In this document: positions 57,401 to 64,000 of the stretch, in pieces
How the letters are laid out: each line of letters begins with the position of its first letter
Numbering within the stretch: the first letter of the stretch is position 1
Assembly: GCF_964355755.1 (NCBI RefSeq)
Contig: NC_092673.1
Location: forward strand, 31,871,001 to 31,935,000
Source of the DNA: Antedon mediterranea
Lineage: Eukaryota; Echinodermata; Crinoidea; Comatulida; Antedonidae
Length of the DNA: 64,000 nt
Direction of reading: 5' to 3'
Made by a program: the position numbers and the translations under genes
The notes under the pieces: model-generated
Seen by the model: the letters and a program-made list of their open reading frames with translations, nothing else
Told to the model about the DNA's origin: nothing
The model's database searches: none

Positions 57401-58561
57401 ATGTATCACCTTTTGAAATTGGTAAGAAGCTTACCATCAGTGTGTAAAAACAGCGTTCCTGTATCAGTGAAGAATAAAACAAGTACGTTATGGATATCAG
57501 TGAGCCAATTTAAAAACAAATTTATCTATCAATCAAGATATTACTGTTCTATTACAAATGAATCTAGTAAAGAAACGTCTTATGATAGAGGACTTGAAGA
57601 GGCAAGAGAGTTAATAGAAGAAATGAGGCTTTCAGGCAGACAAGTCCCACAACAAATCAGTGATGCAGATTTAGAACATTTTGCTTCTATCAAATCTAAA
57701 AGGCAAAGGAAAAAGGTTATGACTTTCATGTATCGTAGAGAGTGTTTGCGACTGAAGGAGAAGGAAAGGCGTCTTGAAAAACGGGAACAAAGAAAAATAG
57801 AATCCGAAGAAAGTAAGGAGTATGAAACACCATTAGCAAATACGTTGTTTCTCAAAATGAATCAACGTATTTTGGAGTCTGATAATTGGAAACTGTCTCA
57901 AGGAATGAAATTTGGTCAGAATGTTGTGTTTGATTTTTGCTATGACCAGTATATGCAACGAAGAGATGCTATCGCCCTAAGTATGCAAATGGGTTATGTA
58001 ATACATGCAAATAAGAAAGCTAAGGAGTCTTTTCACATACACTTTGTTAACCACCTAGAGGGTTCACTATCGCATAAAGAATTGATGCGTACAACAACAA
58101 AGGACGCATACAATAAGATGATGGTGACAATGAGTTCACAATCTTTACTGGAAAAATTTCCAAAAGAGGACATTATTTATCTGTCGCCAGATTCACCAAA
58201 CATAATGCGCACATTTGATGACACTAAGACGTACGTTATTGGTGCTTTTGTTGATGCAACTCAAATACAAAAAGGATTGTCTTTAGGTATTGCAAAAAGA
58301 TTAAATGTTTCTCATGTACGATTACCAATTGATTACTACTTAAAGTGGGGAAGTGGTGGGCATAAGACTCTGACTTTAGATCAAGTAATTAAGATACTAT
58401 CAGCAATGAAAGAAACAAATGATTGGAAAGAAGCTATGAAACATGTCCCTATTAGAAAACACACAGGAATGAAAACATGTGGCCAAAATCAATCAACATC
58501 CAGCGGACAGGAACCCGCAGCCAAAGACAACTTTATTTTTAGTCGGGCACTGAGACCATAG
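57401..58561 (+). CDS. TRMT10C: Mitochondrial tRNA methyltransferase 10C / RNase P protein 1
   Basis: 386 residues in one uninterrupted exon, close to the usual ~400. The first ~50 residues (MYHLLKLVRSLPSVCKNS) are basic and lack acidic residues, as in a mitochondrial presequence. A Lys/Glu/Arg-rich helical segment follows (about 75-135). The SPOUT-fold TRM10 domain covers about 155-350: NVVFDFCYDQYM, SFHIHFVNHL, YLSPDSPNIM, YVIGAFVDATQIQKGLSLG (cofactor knot), RLPIDYYLKW, LTLDQVIKIL and KHVPIRKHTG. In animals this protein methylates N1 of purine 9 in mitochondrial tRNAs together with HSD17B10, and with PRORP forms protein-only mitochondrial RNase P. The ATG at 57401 was chosen because an acceptor lies 6 bases upstream. 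The frame is undamaged despite surrounding repeats, so it is probably functional. Confidence 0.95.
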   Translation: MYHLLKLVRSLPSVCKNSVPVSVKNKTSTLWISVSQFKNKFIYQSRYYCSITNESSKETSYDRGLEEARELIEEMRLSGRQVPQQISDADLEHFASIKSKRQRKKVMTFMYRRECLRLKEKERRLEKREQRKIESEESKEYETPLANTLFLKMNQRILESDNWKLSQGMKFGQNVVFDFCYDQYMQRRDAIALSMQMGYVIHANKKAKESFHIHFVNHLEGSLSHKELMRTTTKDAYNKMMVTMSSQSLLEKFPKEDIIYLSPDSPNIMRTFDDTKTYVIGAFVDATQIQKGLSLGIAKRLNVSHVRLPIDYYLKWGSGGHKTLTLDQVIKILSAMKETNDWKEAMKHVPIRKHTGMKTCGQNQSTSSGQEPAAKDNFIFSRALRP

Positions 58562-58700
58562 TTGCCATTTCTGGCATTATTATGCTTTTTGGCATTATTT
58601 AGCCGTTTTTAGCATAATCTGGCATAATTTTGTGTTTTTTGAACAACCAAAAAAATAATATAATACAGAACAAAAATAAAATATTTGTTTAATCTTGCAA
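58562..58700 (+). other. TRMT10C 3' UTR with polyadenylation signal
   Basis: Four TGGCATTAT-like repeats right after the stop, then AACAAAAATAAAATATTTG with an AATAAA near 58675, a plausible poly(A) signal. Sequence from here to ~58950 is otherwise unassigned. Confidence 0.5.
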
Positions 58701-58949
58701 TTTAATACATATCACCTTACACAATATCATATCGTACAAAACAGATCTGTTCGGGTTTTCCGTACAATAGTTCTTCCATCCTTTTGTTTCGGACTTAAAT
58801 ATATATACGTACCATTTATTTGTATCAACAACAAAATAATACAGTATTTCTTTCACAAGAATATTTCTATAAACTTATTTGATACAAAACGGATATGCAA
58901 TGAGCTGAAGCTCTTAAACGCATTACCCTATAATACAGATATCTAATTA

Positions 58950-60470
58950 GCAAATAAAACAATAAAAGTACAAATAGAAATAAAAAGTAAAAGTAACAAA
59001 AGTGAACTCTACATGAGTGAGTATTTATTTATTAATAGTTGTTGTATTTCCTTTTTAAATTTTCCGATTTTAGTTTCACACTTTATGTTTTCAGGTAAAC
59101 GGTTCCAAATATATACTTCTTTGTCCTATATTTGTTCTTTTTAGAGGAATACGGAAATTACTCATAAATACAGCAGTGTACTTGTCATACAAGTCAAAAA
59201 TATTCAATAGGTTTTTGTTATAGAATAAATTTGCTGATGGATGCTGATAATGCACTTTACATATAATTCTGATCGCTCGTTTTTGAAGTATATGTATTCT
59301 CTGTAGCTTTGTTGCCCCCGCAACTCCCCAAATAGTTATTGCATATATTAGGTGAGGTAAAATTAACGAGTTGTACATTATTAACAAAACATCTGATTGA
59401 ACAATATATTTAAGTTTGTTCATTACACCAATGACCCTTGCAATTTTCATAGTAATGATATCTATGTGATCATGGAATGTTACAAACTCATCAAGAATGA
59501 CACCTAAGAACTTAATTTTACTAACTCTTTCAATTTCAACATCATTAATAAATAAAGTATAGTTATTGTTATCTTTTTTCTTATACATGCTTCTAAATTC
59601 GATAAACTTGGTCTTCTTTGTATTCAGACTCAATTTGTTTGCAGTAAACCAATCACTTAATTTACTTAATTCTGTATTTAAAGTGTTAATTAAAAGGTTT
59701 ATATCTTTGTGCTTAAAAAAATACGTTAGTATCGTCAGCGAAAATGACAAATTCTAAATATTTACTACTTTCAACAATGTCATTTGTATAAATTATAAAT
59801 AGTAACGGCCCAAGAATTGAGCCTTGTGGTACTCCATATTCAATCAGTTTTAATTCTGATTTACAATTTCCCATGTGAACATATTGTTTTATATGACGTA
59901 TATAAGTAGCTCTTAAACCATTCAAGAACAATGCCCCGAATACCATAAAATTTGAGTTTTTGTAAAGAGAATGTCATGATCTAGGAAGGTCTAGGAAGAC
60001 GCCGATACTTATCATTTGTTCATCTATTGCTGAAGTAATTTTTTCTATTGTTTGTGAAAGTGCATGACTCGTAGAGTGGTTTTTGCGAAAACCAAACTGA
60101 TTTATTAATGATGTTAAGTTTGTCAAGGTATTGAGTCGTTGATCATACACAACCCTTTCATAAATTTTAGAAATACAAGGCAAGACTGAAACAGGTCTAT
60201 AATTTTTTATGTCATTTTCATCGCCACCCTTAAATATAGGCACAGTTCTGGCAATCTTTAATTCATCTGGAAAGCAACCAGTTGTCAATGATATATTAAC
60301 AATATGTTTAATCGGTATTGTTAGGCATTGCAAAAATGGTTTAATATAAGGAGCACCAATTCCATCATTTACCAGGTGACTTACTTATATCTAGATTATC
60401 AATATATTTCTTAATGTCATGTTCATTTACTGGCCTAATAAACATAGAATTTGTTAAGATATTAAAATTA
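58950..60470 (-). pseudogene. LINE F (CR1-like) reverse transcriptase, several frame breaks
   Basis: Entering from 60470 it reads FIRPVNEHDIKKYIDNLDIS. The open segment 60333-59974 contains TTGCFPDELKIARTVPIFKG, DIKNYRPVSVLPCISKIYER and FGFRKNHSTSHAL. Motif A is cut at VFLDLPRS. 59946-59713 has IEYGVPQGSILGPLLFIIYT (motif B) and VIFADDTNVFF (motif C intact). 59750-59091 has SDWFTANKLSLNTKKT, IKFLGVILDEF and LPHLIYAITIWG, ending in a short C-terminus. At least three frame breaks. It lies between TRMT10C and DROSHA, antisense to TRMT10C. Confidence 0.88.
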
Positions 60471-60479
60471 GTGACTTAT

Positions 60480-61188
60480 TTCTATTTTATATCACTGCGC
60501 TCCACTAGTGCTAAATTTGGTCCACTGGAGCAGCTACCGAAGTACTATTTCTATTTCGTAAGTAAATAAAGGCATAAATGGCGCTCCGTAGAAGTAGAGA
60601 ATGCTCGATCGTCGAAATGACGCTCTGAATATACCTCGCATGTGACGTGAATTTAGTGACGTCATATAGTAGGCGCGTTGCCTTTATATTATTTTAAATA
60701 TTATGCATACATAAATATTTATTTGTAAACAATATTTCGCAGTACTGTACTTGCTTAATTTCATGTTACAATACTTGATTTACTAAATAATATTCGTGTT
60801 TTTTTATTGGGAGTTTAAAGCACTATTTACTGTACAATATGGAATATAACAAAGAGCAGAGTAAATAATGGCCTAAAATAAAAGTATAAAGTATAGCACA
60901 AATTATACATCTTTCCTTGCTTCACAATGAATTGCCTTTATTATCATTATACTGAGAGTATTTGACAAAAGTACTACAACGTTTTTTAACCTAGATTGAA
61001 CTAAGTCTTTTCCAGGGAATATTCTGTAGAGGTGTGGTAACACATTTTTTACAGGAGTACTGTATTTTCAACCTTAATAAAACCTCTGCTTTTCACACTC
61101 AACGTGGTGCCACGGTAAAACAATTTTATAAATACCATGGTGAATCCATCCGTCTTCTTTTAAACGTTCTTTCTGCTTCTCTTTCTCT
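60480..61188. other. Intergenic spacer / DROSHA 3' flank
   Basis: No gene. On the minus strand 61190-61085, in a frame shifted from the DROSHA end, an open reading continues to 61083 with EDGWIHHGIYKIVLPWHHVE. It could be an alternative C-terminus if the microsatellite in the last exon shifts the frame. Confidence 0.4.
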
Positions 61189-63989
61189 TTAGCAGCTTTC
61201 ATTGTCTCTTCTGTCGTTTTTCCTTCTGTCGTTTTTTCTTCTGTCGTTTTTCCTTCTGTCTCTATTCCTTCCTTTTCTTCTATCGTTCCTCATTTTGTCT
61301 TTATTCCTTCCTTGTGATGTTTCTTGCCTTTCATTTTGATCTGGATGAACCTTCCCCAGAAGATGTTTCTGATGCTGAAGTTGTGGAAAGTCATCTAAAA
61401 AAAGAAAGAGAAATCCTCATTAATAATTTAAGTTTATTGTAAAAAAAAAATACAATCTTATTATATTGATCGATTGATGTTTGGTCTATTATTTCAGTTA
61501 TCTGCTAAGTTAATAGCCTATAGATAAATATTATAAGTTTGTATACTACAAACAAGATGAATTAACTATGTGTATTGTGACTTTTTTTGTACCAAAATCC
61601 TTTAAAAAATCTCTACTTGCAAGTTTCCAGGGCATTTTTTGCTGCTGCCATCTGTGCATCTTGAACACTAATAGTAACAATAAATGTTGATATTAGTTTG
61701 AGGTACACCATGTATATTAGTTCTGAAAAGACGTTTCGATCAATATGCTTTGATTGTCTTCAGGAGTGAGAATGCAAAAAGTCCAGGAAACTTGGAATAT
61801 AAGTGGAAAAGAGTGGGATTGGTGTGAAAGCCAGAAACAATGGCAAGTTCACACAGTGGGAGGGATTGAAACTAGCTGTAGAAGAGCATTGTTTATGAGT
61901 TTATGAATTGTTTTTTGAGCAATGTTATAATTAATACCGGTACATACAATTAGGAATCATGCTAAAAATTATTCTACTACATTTTGTTTACTCTTTAACC
62001 TGTTTATGCAATTATTTAGCAAGCTTTTTTGGGTAATCATCTAAACTGTCTTTAAAGTTAAATGCTTACTTTGATGCTGTTCCTGTACCAATTCGTTTGT
62101 TTCTAAAATAAACAGCAACAGCATATCGCCTAGTGTTTGTTGGACCTGTCTGTTGAATAACCCTGTCACATGAAAACAAAAATGTTATATTGATACAATG
62201 TAATATACAGTATAATAATGATAATAATACAGTAAAGTCTTTCTGACTTATATGACCCTCCCCACCCCCCCCCCCCCACCCCACATGATTACTTCATTGT
62301 ATTTTTTATCCTGTATGTATGTTATTTAATTATAAATAAAAAAATGAAATTAAATTAAATAATCCAAAAGGCAAATTTACTGAGGAAAAAAACAATGTTG
62401 ACTAGATCTCTATGATAATATTATTGTATTATAATTTCTTCATTCAGGCTAATGAGAATATAGTTTAAATTTCCTCAAATTTCCTCATTTTCACTGTTTA
62501 TAAACAAATGATTTAATGTCTAGTTTCTCTATAATGTTATAGTGTATTTAATGTTATATTGTACACAACATGTAGACATACTTGTAGGTAGGTAATTCCG
62601 GTTCTTTGTTTTCTTGTCTTAATGTCAGACAACATTGTTGAAGTTGTGACTTTTAATCGTTCCAATCTTGACTTCTGATGAATTCCTAGATGATGATAAA
62701 AATAAAAAGGTATAATATACAATACTGTATAAAATCAAGTATGTTTATTGTCAACTGCAGTATTATATTACGGAGTACACACATGTTGTTATTAGGCCAT
62801 ATTCAAATTAAAATATTAATACCAAAATAAATTAATCATGGCGATGTATTACATATCTGCGGTTAGTCTATTGTTTACCTTTTTTCTTAACTTAATATAG
62901 CAACTTACACTTAGTCTTGGGAAGAAACAGACATCACAAAAAACTTGGACAAATTCCAGTCCATGGACAACATACAAAGCACCAAGAAAAGCTGTTTAAA
63001 TAAAATGATGAGGTATTAAAAAAGTACGAAAGAAATTCTGATCCATTTTATGAATTCTTTTATTGTAATGTTGTAAATATAATTCATAATTCAACAACTG
63101 GATGCTATGTTTTATACTTTTTTTTACCTTATTGCCCACAAAAACAACATAAACAATCATCATGGACAAACGGTGATAAGATACCATGGTTTATCCATGT
63201 ACCGTGTTTCATACATACCTTCTAATAAATCTGCTATTGTCTTTGTAGGCTGTGGTCCAGGTTTTTTACTACGAGTATCAACATCAATTATGTTATTATC
63301 TAGGCCTAGCTCTCATGCTTGTGTTCGGTTTCATGGATTAATAATCAAAATATATTTACTAAAGGCATATTTTAAAATGCTATTGATTCCAGCAACAACT
63401 TCTATTATTATAATTTTGTTGTTGTAATAAAATAATTTGAATGGTAGATACACATCATACTTCAGCTTTTACATAATGTCTATCTTTGTAATGCTGTTAT
63501 ATTTTTTATTTATTAAATGTCAACTTACCGATAAGTGTCCTTCATGATGGTCTGGGAAATACCTGTACAGGTAACATGACGTGATAATTTGTAAGACTGA
63601 ATCGCCAAGAAACTCCATGCGTTGATTATGGCCTCTGTAATATGAATGTATTAAAATATTTAGTAATAACTACTACTGATAATTAAAACAATTGATGATG
63701 AACTAAAACAATAAAACTGTTTTTATGAAGAGTGTGGTTCATTATCTTTATAGATGGACTGTTATTGTAGGTGGTCATCTGTGGAACTATACCATTCTGA
63801 AATGGGGTGTTCTAAATTCATTTTTGTTTGTCAAGATACTAAACTACAGTATAATATACTGTATATAAAGAACTACCGGACATACTTATTAAGGTTGTTG
63901 TATCCCACAGTTCTTTGCGTAAATGCTCGAGCCAAAAGACGAATATTCTTGAAATAAATACCAGTTGAATCTTCTAACTGGTTTAATTT
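61189..63989 (-). pseudogene. DROSHA: DROSHA C-terminal region (RNase IIIb + dsRBD), 5' end beyond window
   Basis: Exons read on the minus strand: 63989-63886 (NIRLLARAFTQRTVGYNNL), 63634-63529 ([25 protein letters not shown]), 63299-63219 (KTIADLLE), 62991-62909 (AFLGALYVVHGLEF, VCFFPRL), 62685-62582 (EFIRSQDWND), 62162-62070 (TGPTNTRRYAVAVYFRNKRI), 61667-61621 (AQMAAAKNALET) and 61394-61189 (YDFPQLQHQK, then a Lys/Arg-rich tail with KNDRR repeats). DROSHA is the nuclear RNase III that, with DGCR8, cuts primary microRNAs. The RNase IIIb acidic residues (MEFLGDS, ADLLE) and dsRBD are present and splice phases agree. Lesions: TAA at 62653-62655 after QDWND, where the family has proline, and no exon for the ~20 residues between HEGHLS and the ADLLE exon (phase also mismatched). 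It is therefore a probable decaying copy, or a gene with assembly errors. Confidence 0.85.
61615..61620 (-). other. GC-AG intron donor in DROSHA
   Basis: The minus strand reads ACTT|GCAAGT. Using this GC donor with the acceptor at 61395-61396 gives ALETYDFPQ, matching the family at the junction. The nearby GT (AA|GTAGAG) would put a TGA directly after the junction. Confidence 0.75.
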
Positions 63990-64000
63990 CTGAAACAAAT

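Noticed and set aside
61614-61620. Frameshift at the last DROSHA intron (GT donor at 61615-61616)
   Set aside because: Using the GC donor four bases earlier restores the family sequence, so no lesion is needed.
62653-62655. Reassigned UAA codon, because TAA stops also occur in the ALKBH2 fragment
   Set aside because: TRMT10C, gag and LINE frames use TAA/TAG/TGA normally as stops, and both affected genes show other decay, so codon reassignment is not needed.
63440-63500. An 11-codon splice-bounded segment (HYKDRHYVKAE) as the missing DROSHA exon
   Set aside because: Too short, and it lacks the conserved NNRTQA-type core of that exon; similarity is not convincing.

Overview
This is intron-bearing, AT-rich animal DNA. 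The recurrent AGGCCTA-type short words, the TRMT10C and DROSHA homologues and the repeat mix suggest a marine invertebrate deuterostome, perhaps an echinoderm. The lineage is inference; no rRNA or mitochondrial marker is present. Only the last ~7 kb looks like host gene space. The first ~57 kb is almost entirely layered transposable-element debris, and many insertion boundaries can be read to the base from target-site duplications (TSDs).

Region by region. 1-2.9 kb: a foldback element, TTTTCGGTTG minisatellites, a decayed Myb-element copy, LINE 3' ends and a 17-bp tandem repeat. 3.2-4.1 kb (minus): a broken PHD-finger/OTU (vertnin-like) gene. 4.1-9.75 kb: three LINE fragments, one split by a 1.6-kb element with a TTAA TSD. 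9.7-10.7 kb: MITEs and an element with an intact Myb/SANT-like ORF. 13.6-17.6 kb (minus): a protein-primed family-B DNA polymerase relic (Maverick/Polinton type) with a spliced acidic 5' end; a matching integrase relic lies at 25.6 kb. 18.4-25.2 kb: a giant inverted repeat with 1.45-kb arms, one of them carrying a solo LTR. 26.4-27.0 kb: an ALKBH2 pseudogene. 27.5-33.0 kb: half of an LTR retroelement (PNMA-like gag, tRNA-Pro primer-binding site, LTR) whose LTR contains a nested 2.6-kb palindromic element.

33.0-37.0 kb: a hairpin satellite of ~89-bp period, split by a hAT-type element (8-bp TSD) containing tRNA-Val-like sequences and by a Mutator-type element (9-bp TSD) containing a tRNA-like sequence. 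37-45 kb: MITEs, tandem repeats and a Rex1/CR1-like LINE. 45.2-47.9 kb: a second Mutator-type element with a Harbinger-type element inside it. 48.4-50.8 kb: a CR1-like LINE split by an 8-bp-TSD element. 52.7-55.5 kb: a Harbinger-type element (TTA TSD). 55.5-57.2 kb: a hairpin satellite in two opposed orientations.

Host genes. TRMT10C (mitochondrial tRNA m1R9 methyltransferase and RNase P subunit) is intact at 57.4-58.6 kb in one coding exon. The C-terminal half of DROSHA (RNase IIIb domain plus dsRBD) lies on the minus strand at 61.2-64.0 kb and runs off the window. It has clean splice sites, one GC-AG intron and all four RNase IIIb acidic residues, but also an in-frame TAA and a missing conserved exon. 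It is either a decaying copy or a misassembled functional gene. A CR1-like LINE sits between the two genes.
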